The notes: generated from the sequence alone by a model not told the origin. Counted from the first letter of the stretch, positions 34,852-44,215 are shown. The stretch: 64,000 bases of DNA from RFTU01 sp046094505 (GCA_046094505.1 JBJTHN010000026.1:1-64000), one strand, 5' to 3'. Program-made: numbers and translations.

Positions 34852-36363
34852 ATGGAATTGCTCAACAACCTGGCCCTGGGCTTTCAGACGGCCCTGACGC
34901 TGCAAAACCTGACCTACGCGCTGTTCGGCTCGATCCTGGGGACCCTGATCGGGGTGCTGCCGGGCCTGGGCCCGGTGGCCACGATTGCAATGCTGCTGCC
35001 CAGCATCTACACGCTGGACGCCATACCGGCGCTCATCATGCTGGCCGGCATCTACTACGGCGCGCAGTACGGCGGCTCCACCACCGCCATCCTGATCAAT
35101 GTGCCCGGCGAGTCCTCATCCGTGGTGACGGCGCTGGACGGCTACAAAATGGCCCGCAAGGGCCGTGCCGGCCCCGCCCTGGCTGCAGCGGGCTTGGGCT
35201 CCTTCTTTGCAGGCTGCATAGGCACGGTGATCATCGCGGCCTTTGCGCCACCCCTGACGGAGCTGGCCTTCAAGTTCGGCCCGGCCGAGTATTTCTCGCT
35301 GATGGTGCTGGGCCTGATCGGTGCCGTGGTGCTGGCCTCCGGCTCGCTGATCAAGGCCATTGCCATGATCATCCTGGGCCTGCTGCTGGGGCAGATCAAC
35401 ACCGACGTCATCTCGGGCGTACCGCGCTACAGCTTTGATGTGGCTGAACTCACCGACGGCATTGGCTTTGTGGGCATCGCCATGGGGGTGTTCGGCTTCG
35501 GTGAAATCATCAGCAACCTCGGCCGGCCTGAAGAGGAGCGGGAAGTCTTCACCCGTGAGGTGAAGGGGCTCCTGCCCACGGCACAGGATTTCAAGGATGC
35601 CTTCCCGGCCGTGCTGCGGGGCACCACCCTGGGTTCGATTCTGGGGGTCTTGCCCGGTGGTGGGGCGCTGTTGTCTTCCTTTGCAGCCTACACGCTGGAA
35701 AAGAAGATGCCCCTCAAGCCCCACGAAACGCCGTTTGGTGAGGGCAATATCCGGGGTGTGGCCGGGCCTGAGTCGGCCAACAACGCCGGCGCCCAAACCT
35801 CCTTCATTCCGATGCTCACCCTGGGCATTCCGCCCAACGCGGTGATGGCGTTGATGGTGGGTGCCATGACGATCAAGGGGATCCAACCCGGTCCCCAGGT
35901 GATGACGAGCAACCCCGAACTCTTCTGGGGTCTGATCGCCTCGATGTGGGTCGGCAACTTCATGCTGATCATCCTGAACCTGCCGCTCATCGGCATCTGG
36001 ATCAGGCTGCTGACGGTGCCGTACCGTTTGCTCTATCCCGCCATCTTGGTGTTCTGCTGCATCGGCTTGTACACGCTGAACAACAACAACTTCGACGTTT
36101 ACATGGCCGTGATCTTTGGCTTGTTGGGCTATGCGTTCTACAAGCTCAAGTGCGAACCGGCGCCCTTGCTGCTGGGGTTCATCCTGGGCCCCATGATGGA
36201 AGAGAACCTGCGCCGGGCGCTGCTGCTGTCGCGTGGTGACTGGTCCGCCTTCGTCACCCGTCCGCTGTCGGCTGCGCTGCTCATCGCAGCGGTGCTGATG
36301 GTCGTGGTGGTGTCGCTGCCGTCGATCAAGCGAAGCCGCGAAAAGGCCTTCAAGGAAGACTGA
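34852..36363 (+). CDS. tctA: Tripartite tricarboxylate transporter large permease TctA
   Basis: The 503-residue protein is a full-length TctA permease with about ten to twelve transmembrane helices. The N-terminal GTLIGVLPGLGPVATIAMLLP and YYGAQYGGSTTAILINVPGESSSVVTALDGY motifs and the repeat-related GSILGVLPGGGALLSSFAAYTLEKK are the two inverted-repeat ligand loops. It imports di- or tricarboxylates with a cation gradient, taking ligand from a Bug-type binding protein. It follows tctB by 12 bp and is closed by a rho-independent terminator at 36370. Confidence 0.95.
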   Translation: MELLNNLALGFQTALTLQNLTYALFGSILGTLIGVLPGLGPVATIAMLLPSIYTLDAIPALIMLAGIYYGAQYGGSTTAILINVPGESSSVVTALDGYKMARKGRAGPALAAAGLGSFFAGCIGTVIIAAFAPPLTELAFKFGPAEYFSLMVLGLIGAVVLASGSLIKAIAMIILGLLLGQINTDVISGVPRYSFDVAELTDGIGFVGIAMGVFGFGEIISNLGRPEEEREVFTREVKGLLPTAQDFKDAFPAVLRGTTLGSILGVLPGGGALLSSFAAYTLEKKMPLKPHETPFGEGNIRGVAGPESANNAGAQTSFIPMLTLGIPPNAVMALMVGAMTIKGIQPGPQVMTSNPELFWGLIASMWVGNFMLIILNLPLIGIWIRLLTVPYRLLYPAILVFCCIGLYTLNNNNFDVYMAVIFGLLGYAFYKLKCEPAPLLLGFILGPMMEENLRRALLLSRGDWSAFVTRPLSAALLIAAVLMVVVVSLPSIKRSREKAFKED

Positions 36364-36369
36364 AGCAAG

Positions 36370-36401
36370 ACCGCGGGCCCCAGCGCCCACGGTTTTGTTT
36401 T
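36370..36401 (+). terminator. Rho-independent terminator after tctBA
   Basis: ACCGCGGGC at 36370-36378 pairs with GCCCACGGT at 36385-36393, with one mismatch and a 6-nt loop, and is followed by TTTTGTTTT. It lies 7 bp after the tctA stop and just before the end of the convergent gene at 36406. Confidence 0.7.
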
Positions 36402-36405
36402 GCGC

Positions 36406-37119
36406 TCAGCGCCAGTCCCAAGCGAACTGAAACATCACGGCAGCGTCGCCCAAGGCATGCACCGTGAGCGAGGCCTGCTGGTTGAACTGCCAGCCCACTG
36501 AGGCCAAGGCCCCCGGTGAAAAGCCGTTGTGGTTGAACGGAACCTTGTTCTGGTACTGGCCTCGATAGCCGTAGAGCAGGCCGCCTGACAACTGTCCGAA
36601 CAGCTGAGGGTGGCCCAGCAGCGCTGGGAAGCGCCTGCCCAGGTACAGATAGCCGCTGGGCTGCCCGAACGAGTTGCTGAAGAAGGAGCCGCCGGCCATC
36701 CAGTTGTCCGGGCGCTGCCGCTCCAGGGCCACGGCCCAGACATCGGCGTGTTCGGGGCTGTAGCGCAAGTGGGGGGCGTAGGGCGAAAAGGCGCTGCGCC
36801 AGTGCCCCTGCTGCCAACCGGTGCTCAAGGTCTCCAGGGTGGAGGCCGCCGCCGCGCTGCTGCGCGACCAGGTGCTGCTGATCAGGCCGGGAGCGGGGGG
36901 CAAGGCGTCGCGAGGGCTGGTTGATTGGGCCAGCACCGTTGTGGCCGGTGCCAGGGCACCGAGAAGGGCGCCGATCCCCAGCCCCATGGCGCGCTGCAGG
37001 GCTGTGCCCAGCCGGCAGGCGGTGGGCGCTCCGTGGGGCGCCGAGGTGCGTGTAGCCGTGGCGTCTTGGCCACGGTGCCGGCGGAGGGGCCCCTCATTCA
37101 GGGCAAGACGGGTGCGCAT
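36406..37119 (-). CDS. Predicted outer-membrane beta-barrel protein
   Basis: The 237-residue protein has a basic leader with hydrophobic segment MGLGIGALLGALAPATTVLA and cleavage near ...LAQS, though the leader is long and the start is uncertain. The mature part alternates polar and aromatic residues: WAVALERQRPDNWMAGGSFFSNSFGQPSGYLYLGRRF, LFGQLSGGLLYGYRGQY, FSPGALASVGWQFNQQASLTVHALGDAAVMFQFAWDW. This is the pattern of a small outer-membrane barrel. It resembles conserved Burkholderiales proteins with no assigned function. The final FAWDWR does not end in Phe as classical porins do. PagL/OmpW-like barrels are alternatives. Confidence 0.6.
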   Translation of the reverse strand: MRTRLALNEGPLRRHRGQDATATRTSAPHGAPTACRLGTALQRAMGLGIGALLGALAPATTVLAQSTSPRDALPPAPGLISSTWSRSSAAAASTLETLSTGWQQGHWRSAFSPYAPHLRYSPEHADVWAVALERQRPDNWMAGGSFFSNSFGQPSGYLYLGRRFPALLGHPQLFGQLSGGLLYGYRGQYQNKVPFNHNGFSPGALASVGWQFNQQASLTVHALGDAAVMFQFAWDWR

Positions 37120-37208
37120 GGCGCGGAATTGTGCCCATTTGGCAGGCGGCTCGTGCTTCGGCTCGCCTCGTTCGACAATGGGGCTTTTCACGGCGATCCC
37201 TACAGCCC

Positions 37209-38819
37209 ATGGCCTTCGACTACCGCCCCCGCTACACCAGCCGCCGCACGCCCGTCTTCGGCTGTGACGTGGCCGCCACCTCGCACCCCCTGGCGGCTCA
37301 GGCGGGCTTGAAGATGATGCAGTCCGGCGGGAACGCCGTGGACGCCGCGGTGGCCATGGCCGCTTGCATGACGGTGGTTGAACCCTGCAGCAACGGCTTG
37401 GGATCGGACCTCTTTGCCATCGTGTGGGACGGCTCGCAACTGCTGGGCCTCAACGCTTCGGGCCATGCGCCGGCAGCCTGGAACCCGGCCTACTTCACCA
37501 GCAAGTACGGCGCGCAGATGCCCCGGCGGGGCGTGGATGCGGTCACCGTGCCCGGCGCGGTGTCGGGTTGGGTGGCGCTGCACGGGCGCCTGGGCCGCCT
37601 GCCCTTTGGGGATGTGCTGGCCCCGGCCATCGAGCTGGCCGAGCGCGGCTACGCCGTTCCCGTGGTGGTGCAGGAGAAGTGGGCCCTGGCCGCCGGCGTG
37701 GAAGAACTCACGCGACAGCCCGGCTTTGCCGAAACCTTTCTGCCCAAAGGCCGTGCCCCGCAAGTTGGGGAGCACTTCGCCATGCCGGCCGCAGCACGCA
37801 CCCTGCGCGAGATTGCGCGCAGCAATGCTGAAGCCTTCTATTGCGGGGAAGTGGCGCAGGCGATCGCAGCCCACGTGCAGGCCCATGGCGGTGCCTTGAG
37901 CGCGTCCGATCTGGCGGCCTACGCGCCCGAGTGGGTCACGCCCCTGGCACAAAACTACCGTGACCACACCTTGCACGAGATTCCGCCCAACGGCCAGGGC
38001 ATCGCCGCGCAGATGGCCGCGGGCATCCTGGAGCACCTCAACATCGGCGAGCATGCCGCCGACAGTATCCAGAGCTGTCACCTGCAGATCGAGGCGATGA
38101 AGCTCGCGTTCGCGGATGTGTACCGCCACGTGAGCGACTCGCGCACCATGCGCATCACACCGGCTCAAATGCTCGACCCGGCCTATCTGGCCGACCGCGC
38201 GCGCCTGGTGGACCGCCGCCGTGCCCAAGATTTCAAGGCGGGTGACTTGCCCCGCGGGGGCACCATCTACCTCACGGCGGCCGACCGCAGCGGCATGATG
38301 GTCAGCCTCATCCAAAGCAACTACATGGGCTTCGGCTCGGGGGTGGTGGTGCCGGGATGGGGCATCAGCCTTCAGAACCGTGGCCATGGCTTCACCCTGG
38401 ACGAAACCAGCGCCAATGTGGTGGCACCTCACAAGCGCCCGTTCCACACCATCATCCCGGCTTTCCTGACGCGTGACGGCCAGCCGATGATGAGCTTTGG
38501 TGTGATGGGGGGGCACATGCAGCCTCAAGGCCATCTGCAGACCTTGGTGCGCATGTTGGACTACGGCCAGAACCCCCAAATGGCCTGCGATGGTCCGCGC
38601 TGGCGGGTCAATGGCGGCCTGTCGGTCAATGTGGAGCCCCACATGCCGGCGGCCACCGTTGAAGGCCTGGCGGCCCTGGGCCATCAACTCGAAGGGCTCA
38701 ACGACACCTACATGGACTTCGGTGCGGGTCAGTACATCTGGCGGCTGGGTGATCCGGCCGTCGAGGGCTATGTGGCCGCCAGCGACCCGCGTCGGGATGG
38801 GGCTGCGGTGGCGTGGTGA
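37209..38819 (+). CDS. Gamma-glutamyltransferase family protein
   Basis: The 536-residue protein is a GGT-type Ntn-hydrolase: ATSHPLAAQAGLKMMQSGGNAVDAAVAMAACMTVVEP at the N-terminus, then the autocleavage site GGTIYLTAADRSG, where Thr would become the nucleophile. SNYMGFGSG and FGVMGGHMQPQGHLQTLVRMLDYG are also present. No signal peptide is visible, so it is probably cytoplasmic, as in the YwrD subgroup. Members hydrolyse gamma-glutamyl or acyl-amide bonds; some are glutaryl-7-aminocephalosporanic acid acylases. Its stop overlaps the DMT transporter start as GTGA, suggesting a hydrolase-transporter pair. Confidence 0.88.
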   Translation: MAFDYRPRYTSRRTPVFGCDVAATSHPLAAQAGLKMMQSGGNAVDAAVAMAACMTVVEPCSNGLGSDLFAIVWDGSQLLGLNASGHAPAAWNPAYFTSKYGAQMPRRGVDAVTVPGAVSGWVALHGRLGRLPFGDVLAPAIELAERGYAVPVVVQEKWALAAGVEELTRQPGFAETFLPKGRAPQVGEHFAMPAAARTLREIARSNAEAFYCGEVAQAIAAHVQAHGGALSASDLAAYAPEWVTPLAQNYRDHTLHEIPPNGQGIAAQMAAGILEHLNIGEHAADSIQSCHLQIEAMKLAFADVYRHVSDSRTMRITPAQMLDPAYLADRARLVDRRRAQDFKAGDLPRGGTIYLTAADRSGMMVSLIQSNYMGFGSGVVVPGWGISLQNRGHGFTLDETSANVVAPHKRPFHTIIPAFLTRDGQPMMSFGVMGGHMQPQGHLQTLVRMLDYGQNPQMACDGPRWRVNGGLSVNVEPHMPAATVEGLAALGHQLEGLNDTYMDFGAGQYIWRLGDPAVEGYVAASDPRRDGAAVAW

Positions 38820-39787
38820 GCGTCTTTGCCGCCAGCAGCGGCGCGGCCCACGGCGTCCGCTTTGCGCAGGGCATGGCGCTGGCCGTGATCGGAGCCTTGG
38901 GCTTTGCCGGTAAGGCCATTCTGGCCAAGCTGATGTACCGCCATGGTGTGGACGCCGTGACGGTGGTGGCCTGGCGCATGCTGCTGGCGCTGCCGCTGTT
39001 CGCCGCTATGGCCTGGTGGGGTGCGCGCGGCGCATCGGCCTTGACCCGGCGTGACGCCGTGACCATCGTGGCGCTGGGCTTCTCGGGCTACTACCTGTCC
39101 AGCATGCTCGACTTCTATGGCCTCATGTACATCACCGCCAGCTTGGAGCGGCTCATCCTGTACCTGGGCCCCACCTTTGTGATGGTGTTGGCGGTGGTGG
39201 TATTCAAGAAGCGGGTCACGCCACGCCAATGGCTGGCTGCAGGCATCAGCTACGCGGGTGTGCTGGTCGTTTTTGGACATGAGCTGCTCGCCCCATCGGT
39301 TCCTGCGGTGGCCGATGCCGTTGCGCACACGGTCTCGTCAACACCCAGCGGTGTAGCCGCCACCGTGCTCGGGGCAGCCCTGGTGCTGGGCAGTGCCGTG
39401 AGCTATTCAGGCTACTTGCTGGCCAGTGGCGAGGTGGTGGCTCGCTTGGGTTCACTGCGATTGACGGGTTTGGCCAGCAGCGTGGCCTGTGTCTTTTGCC
39501 TGTTGCACTTTGCGGCCGTGCACCCGCTGTCGGTGATGGTGGTTCCCGAGCCGGTGATGTGGATGAGCCTGCTCAACGCCTTGTTGTGCACGGTGATGCC
39601 GGTTTTGGCCGTGATGATGGCCATCGAGCGCATTGGGCCGGCCCTGAGTTCGCAGGTGGGCATGGTGGGCCCCTTGGCCACGATTGCCTTGGGCGTGTAC
39701 CTCTTGGGCGAGCCGTTTACGGTTTGGATCTTGGCCGGCACGGCCTTGGTGCTGTTGGGCGTGGGCCTTTTGGCGCGGTGGCGTTGA
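38816..39787 (+). CDS. EamA/DMT superfamily transporter
   Basis: The 323-residue inner-membrane protein has ten hydrophobic segments in two EamA repeats: LAVIGALGFAGKAILAKLMYRHGVDAVTVVAWRML at the start of repeat one and LGAALVLGSAVSYSGYLLASGEV at the start of repeat two. Each repeat ends with a glutamate- or glycine-containing helix (ITASLERLILYLGPTFVMVL; IGPALSSQVGMVGPLATIALGVYLLGEP). It probably exports a metabolite. The GTG at 38816 overlaps the stop of the GGT-like gene by 4 bp, so substrate and hydrolase may be linked. A second EamA protein lies at 42127. Confidence 0.88.
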   Translation: MSVFAASSGAAHGVRFAQGMALAVIGALGFAGKAILAKLMYRHGVDAVTVVAWRMLLALPLFAAMAWWGARGASALTRRDAVTIVALGFSGYYLSSMLDFYGLMYITASLERLILYLGPTFVMVLAVVVFKKRVTPRQWLAAGISYAGVLVVFGHELLAPSVPAVADAVAHTVSSTPSGVAATVLGAALVLGSAVSYSGYLLASGEVVARLGSLRLTGLASSVACVFCLLHFAAVHPLSVMVVPEPVMWMSLLNALLCTVMPVLAVMMAIERIGPALSSQVGMVGPLATIALGVYLLGEPFTVWILAGTALVLLGVGLLARWR

Positions 39788-39824
39788 AGACAGCGCCGCC
39801 TTTTTTCATGGAGTGAGAACCAAC

Positions 39825-40613
39825 ATGGATCTTGGAATTACAGGCCGTTGGGCCTTGGTGTGTGCGGCCAGCAAGGGCCTGGGCCGGGGCTGTGCACATG
39901 CCCTGGTGCGCGAAGGCGTGAACGTGGTGATCACGGCTCGCGGTGAAGAGGCCTTGCAGGCCACCGCCGCAGCCTTGCGCGAACTCAACCCTGGGGTGAC
40001 CGTGCACGCCGTGGCGGGGGACATCACCAGCGAGCAGGGTCGCGCCAGCGCACTGGCGGCCTGCCCACAGGTGGACATCCTGATCAACAACGCCGGTGGT
40101 CCGCCACCTGGCGACTTCCGCGACTGGGACCGCGAGACCTGGATCAAGGCCTTGGAGGCCAATATGTTGACCCCGATCGAACTGATCAAGGCTACGGTCG
40201 ATGGCATGGCCCAGCGCGGCTTTGGCCGCATCGTCAACATCACCTCCGCCGCGGTGAAGGCGCCCATCGATGTGCTGGGCTTGAGCAACGGTGCGCGCAC
40301 GGGCCTCACCGGTTTTGTGGCGGGTGTGGCCCGGCAAAAGCGACTGGCTTCGCGCAACGTGACCATCAACGGCCTTCTGCCCGGCCCCTTTGACACCGAC
40401 CGTTTACGCACCACCCTGGCTGGCGCGGCGCGGGCCTCGGGCAAAACGGTGGAAGAAGTGGCCGCTGCGCGGCGCGAGGCCAACCCGGCTGGGCGCTTTG
40501 GAACGGCCGAAGAGTTTGGTGCGGTCTGCGCCTTCTTGTGCAGCGCGCATGCAGGCTATCTGAACGGACAGAACCTACTGCTCGACGGTGGCGCCTATCC
40601 CGGCACCTTCTGA
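39825..40613 (+). CDS. SDR family oxidoreductase lacking the YxxxK pair
   Basis: The 262-residue Rossmann-fold protein has the SDR cofactor motif CAASKGLGRGCAHALVREG (residues 13-31), AGDIT, NNAGG and the C-terminal PAGRFGTAEEFGAVCAFLCSAHAGYLNGQNLLLDGG. The catalytic region reads ITSAAVKAPIDVLGLSNGAR. The Ser is kept, but Tyr is replaced by Ser and Lys by Arg 13 and 17 positions on. This LSNGAR form is a recognised subgroup near FabG-like SDRs whose chemistry is unsettled. The ATG at 39825 follows GGAGTGAG. The 3' end overlaps the next gene by 26 bp. Confidence 0.88.
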   Translation: MDLGITGRWALVCAASKGLGRGCAHALVREGVNVVITARGEEALQATAAALRELNPGVTVHAVAGDITSEQGRASALAACPQVDILINNAGGPPPGDFRDWDRETWIKALEANMLTPIELIKATVDGMAQRGFGRIVNITSAAVKAPIDVLGLSNGARTGLTGFVAGVARQKRLASRNVTINGLLPGPFDTDRLRTTLAGAARASGKTVEEVAAARREANPAGRFGTAEEFGAVCAFLCSAHAGYLNGQNLLLDGGAYPGTF

Positions 40614-42114
40614 GGCCTCGGCCCATGGCTGGGGCGCCAGGGTTGCGGCCCTGCTGCTCGTGTGGGGCGGCGCATGGACGCTGTTCTTGCTGTGGGCCGT
40701 GCGCGAGGTACCCGTGGACAGCGCCGAACAATTGGCGTGGGTGCGTTCGCTGCAGTGGGGCTACCACAAGCATCCTCCCCTGCCGACCTGGTTGATCGCG
40801 CCGGCCGTGGCCGTGTTTGGCCTGCAGGCCTGGATCCCAGCGGTGTGGGGCGCCCTGGTCAAGCTGGCGGCTTTGCTGTTGTGTTGGGACCTGATGCGGC
40901 GGCTGTTCGATGGGAACCGGGCCACCTTGACCCTGGTGTGCATCACGGCGGTGGCCTACTACAGCAGCCGGCTGCACACCTACAGCCACAACGAGGTGAT
41001 GCTCCTGTGCAGCAGCGGGGCCGCCTGGTCCTTGTGGCAGCTGATGCAAACGGCCCAGCGCCGCTATGGCTTGATGCTGGGCTTGAGCCTCGGCCTGGGC
41101 CTCTTGGCCAAGTACCAGGCGGTCACCACCGTGGCGGCGGCGCTGGCGGTCTTGGGGCTCACCGGTGCTTGGACGCAGCCGCGTTTGCGCCCTGCGCTGC
41201 TCTTGGCCTTGGTGGTCGCTGTGGGAGTGGTGCTGCCGCATGGGCTGTGGCTGGCCGGTGCCGCGCACACGCCGCTGGACTATGCGGCCCATTCCACCGG
41301 GGCAGGCGAAGCGCGCGAGGTCGGGCGCTGGGGTGTCTGGCTGGTTTGGAACGGCGACCTCGTGGGCCGCAGCCTGGGCGCCTTGCTGCTCTTGGCATGG
41401 GTGGCGTGGTGGGCCAGAGGGCAGGGACCCGCCGCGGTGGCATCCACAAGCTCGGCATTCACCGCCCTGGCGTCTGGGGGCCTTGCCGAACACCGGATGC
41501 ATGCCAGGGTTCTCCTGTGGTGTTGGGCCTTGGTGCCCCTGGCCTTCGTGTGGGGCTTGGCCCTCTTGGGTGGTGGGATGGTGCGGCCGCACTGGGCCAC
41601 GCCCATGGCCATGTGGATCATGGCCGCCTTGTGCGCAGGGCTGCCCGCGGCGGCAGCTTCGGCCCTGAGCCGCCCGGCCTTTTGGGCCTTGGCGCTGGCC
41701 GTGCAAGGCGTGCTTGCGGGCCAGTTGCTGTGGTCTGAGCACCGCGCCGCAGCCGGTGAAGCGCGCTGGGGCCAGCCCCGTGTTCAGCGATGGGCGCCGG
41801 CCCTGGCCGAGGCGGCACGGGCTGAGCTGGGCGGTGACATTCGAGTGGTGGTGGCCCCCGAGACCGTGGCGTCCACCGTCGCTTTGGCACTGGCCGAGCG
41901 CCCTTATCCGGTGCTCGACGGTCGCCTGGAGATCAGCCCGTGGGTGCCCGAGGGCCTGATGGAGCGCTGTGGCGTGCTGTTCATCGTCTACGAGCCGCCG
42001 GGCCCGGGCCGGCATCCCGTTGTGGGCGGCCCGCCCGGCATGGTGTGGCGGGTCGTACCACCACGTGAGGGCCGTGCCTGCACGGGCGACCAGAAGCAGC
42101 CTTCAAGGTATTGA
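40588..42114 (+). CDS. Glycosyltransferase family 39-like (ArnT/PMT_2) membrane protein
   Basis: The 508-residue protein has the GT-C layout: a first helix ARVAALLLVWGGAWTLFLLWAV, then the luminal acidic site VPVDSAEQLAWVRSLQWGYHKHPPLPTWLIA with D43 and E46, about ten further helices, and a soluble C-terminal segment. YHKHPPL matches the family HxHPPL stretch that places the lipid-linked donor. It would transfer a sugar from a polyprenyl phosphate to a periplasmic acceptor such as lipid A or a protein. The GTG at 40588 overlaps the SDR 3' end; no later start gives a better fit. Confidence 0.82.
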   Translation: MAPIPAPSEASAHGWGARVAALLLVWGGAWTLFLLWAVREVPVDSAEQLAWVRSLQWGYHKHPPLPTWLIAPAVAVFGLQAWIPAVWGALVKLAALLLCWDLMRRLFDGNRATLTLVCITAVAYYSSRLHTYSHNEVMLLCSSGAAWSLWQLMQTAQRRYGLMLGLSLGLGLLAKYQAVTTVAAALAVLGLTGAWTQPRLRPALLLALVVAVGVVLPHGLWLAGAAHTPLDYAAHSTGAGEAREVGRWGVWLVWNGDLVGRSLGALLLLAWVAWWARGQGPAAVASTSSAFTALASGGLAEHRMHARVLLWCWALVPLAFVWGLALLGGGMVRPHWATPMAMWIMAALCAGLPAAAASALSRPAFWALALAVQGVLAGQLLWSEHRAAAGEARWGQPRVQRWAPALAEAARAELGGDIRVVVAPETVASTVALALAERPYPVLDGRLEISPWVPEGLMERCGVLFIVYEPPGPGRHPVVGGPPGMVWRVVPPREGRACTGDQKQPSRY

Positions 42115-42126
42115 AAAGCCTAGGGT

Positions 42127-43065
42127 TCAGCGGCTGCTTTTAAGCGATGACAGGGCGATGCCCCCCACGATGAGGCCAAAGGCCATCAGGTGGTAGGCCT
42201 GGGGCCACTGGCCCAGTAAAGCACCCTGCATCAAACCTGCGAACAGCGGTGTGAGGTTGCCAAAGAGCGCGGCCATGGCGGGCCCCGCTTGTGCCACGCC
42301 CATGCCCCAACTGCGGTAAGCGATGATCGAGGGGCCCAAGGCGGTGAAGAGGATGGCTGCACACACGCCCGGCGACCACTGGATCTCAGACGGCACCAGC
42401 ACGGCCTCGGCCGAGGCCGACAGGGCGGCCCAGCCGATGCCAAACAGGGTTTGAACCAGCAGGAAGCCGGCCCAATCCTCGCTGGGCTTGGGCAAGCCCG
42501 TTTGCAAAGCGGCCGGTGGACGTGACAGCATCCAACTGTAGAAACACCAGGAGATGATGGCGCCGATCATCATCACGTCGCCGGGCACAAAGGCGATATC
42601 GGCCAGCCGCGCGGGGTCCCCACGCGAGAGCACCAGCAGCACGCCCACCAGAGAACAGGCTGCGCTGATCAGGGCCATGGCGCCAGGCCTTTGGCCGTAG
42701 AACAGGGCACCGATCGACAGCGTCCAAAAAGGTGAGCTCGCCGCAATCAGCGTCACGTTCAAGGGCGTGGACGTGGTCAGGGCCAGGTACTGCAGCGCGT
42801 TGTAGGCGCCCACACCCAACAAGCCCAACACGGCCAGCGGCCCACGCCGCGCCCACAGCGCTGCCCTTTGCTCGGCCGTTCTCAGCGCATGCCAGCCCAG
42901 GGGCAGCAGGATCAGCAAGGCCAGGCTCCAGCGCAGCAGGTTGAGCTGCAGCGGCGGCACCAGCCCCACCATCAGCCGGCCCACCACCGCGTTTCCAGCC
43001 CACATGAGCGGCGGCAGCAGCATCAGAAGGGCCAGTCGAGGGCTGAGGGCTTGGGGCATTGCCAC
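42127..43065 (-). CDS. EamA/DMT superfamily transporter (second)
   Basis: The 312-residue inner-membrane protein shows ten hydrophobic segments in two EamA repeats: LALLMLLPPLMWAGNAVVGRLMVGLVPPLQLNLLRW begins repeat one and DVMMIGAIISWCFYSWMLSRPP begins repeat two. YNALQYLALTTSTPLNVTLIAASSPFWTLSIGALFYGQRP is a typical half-channel end. It is convergent with the GT39-like gene (12 bp) and divergent from the quinone oxidoreductase. The substrate is unknown. It is only distantly similar to the DMT protein at 38816. Confidence 0.9.
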   Translation of the reverse strand: MAMPQALSPRLALLMLLPPLMWAGNAVVGRLMVGLVPPLQLNLLRWSLALLILLPLGWHALRTAEQRAALWARRGPLAVLGLLGVGAYNALQYLALTTSTPLNVTLIAASSPFWTLSIGALFYGQRPGAMALISAACSLVGVLLVLSRGDPARLADIAFVPGDVMMIGAIISWCFYSWMLSRPPAALQTGLPKPSEDWAGFLLVQTLFGIGWAALSASAEAVLVPSEIQWSPGVCAAILFTALGPSIIAYRSWGMGVAQAGPAMAALFGNLTPLFAGLMQGALLGQWPQAYHLMAFGLIVGGIALSSLKSSR

Positions 43066-43192
43066 GCGATTATGGGCCGCTCGATCGTGTTGCCGTGGGC
43101 AAGCCTGACCTCAGCCTACTGCAACACAGGGCCGCAGGCGAAGTGGCACACTGCGGCGCGACACAGCCCCGTGCACCGCTCAGGAGATTGCC

Positions 43193-44185
43193 ATGACCAC
43201 CACCATCCGCGCCATTCAGATCGCCGAGTTCGGCGGCCCTGACAAGCTGCAGGTCGTCCACCGCGAGGTGGGCGAGCCCGGCCCCGGCGAGATCCGCATC
43301 CGCCACCGTGCGGTGGGCCTGAACTACATCGACGTCTACATGCGCACCGGCCTGTACCCCAACCAATTGCCCATGACCCTGGGCATGGAGGGCGCGGGTG
43401 TGGTGGAGGCCGTGGGCGAGGGTGTGACGCACCTGGCCGTGGGTGACCGTGCCGCCTATGCGTCCCAGCCCCCAGGCAGCTACTGCGAGGCCCGCGTGAT
43501 GCCCGCCAAGTGCGTGGTCAAGCTGCCCGATGCCATCAGTTTCGAGGAAGGTGCAGCCATGATGCTCAAGGGGCTGACGGTGCAGTACCTCTTGAAGAAG
43601 ACCCAGCCGCAAGGCGGTCTGAAGGCCGGTGACTTCATCCTCTTCCACGCCGCCGCCGGTGGGGTGGGTTTGATCGCCTGCCAGTGGGCACGCGCCATGG
43701 GTCTGCGGCTCATCGGCACCGCCGGTGGCTCTGACAAGTGCAAGCTCGCCCTCGAGCACGGCGCCTCGCACGTGATCGACTACCGAAGCGAAAACTTCGT
43801 GGAGCGCGTCAAGGTCATCACCGGGGGCAAGGGCGTGCGGGCGGTGTACGACTCCATCGGTAAAGACACCTTCGAGGGTTCACTCGACTGCCTGAGCCCC
43901 TTCGGCTTGCTGGCCACCTACGGCAACGCTTCAGGCCCGGTGCCGCCATTCAACCTGGGCACGCTGGGTCCCAAGGGCTCGCTGTATGTGACGCGGCCCA
44001 CTTTGTTCACCCACTTGGCCACGCGCGAGAGCACCCAGGCCATGGCCGACGACTTGTTTGCCATGGTCACCAGCGGTCAGGTGAAGATTCGTATCGATCA
44101 GCGCTACCCGCTGGAGCAGGTCGGGCAGGCGCACGCCGACCTCGAAGCGCGCAAGACCACAGGCTCCACGGTCCTGCTGCCCTGA
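43193..44185 (+). CDS. NADPH:quinone oxidoreductase (QorA-type)
   Basis: The 330-residue protein is a zinc-free medium-chain dehydrogenase: IRAIQIAEFGGPDKLQVVHREVGEPGPGEIRIRHRAVGLNYIDVYMRTGLY, GMEGAGVVEAVGEGVT, GDRAAYAS, and the NADPH-binding HAAAGGVGLIACQWARAMGLRLIGTAGG. The C-terminal RPTLFTHLATRE matches E. coli Qor. The Cys zinc ligands of alcohol dehydrogenases are missing. It would reduce quinones or conjugated ketones by one electron. It is convergent with lspA across a short GC-rich hairpin. Confidence 0.93.
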   Translation: MTTTIRAIQIAEFGGPDKLQVVHREVGEPGPGEIRIRHRAVGLNYIDVYMRTGLYPNQLPMTLGMEGAGVVEAVGEGVTHLAVGDRAAYASQPPGSYCEARVMPAKCVVKLPDAISFEEGAAMMLKGLTVQYLLKKTQPQGGLKAGDFILFHAAAGGVGLIACQWARAMGLRLIGTAGGSDKCKLALEHGASHVIDYRSENFVERVKVITGGKGVRAVYDSIGKDTFEGSLDCLSPFGLLATYGNASGPVPPFNLGTLGPKGSLYVTRPTLFTHLATRESTQAMADDLFAMVTSGQVKIRIDQRYPLEQVGQAHADLEARKTTGSTVLLP

Positions 44186-44196
44186 GGCCAAGGGCA

Positions 44197-44215
44197 GCGG
44201 CCGTTCAACGGCCGC
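44197..44215. terminator. GC hairpin between convergent qor and lspA
   Basis: GCGGCCGT at 44197-44204 and ACGGCCGC at 44208-44215 form a perfect 8-bp stem with a 3-nt loop. The loop is the lspA stop codon. There is no T-run, so it is at best a weak bidirectional terminator or an mRNA-end stabiliser. Confidence 0.35.
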
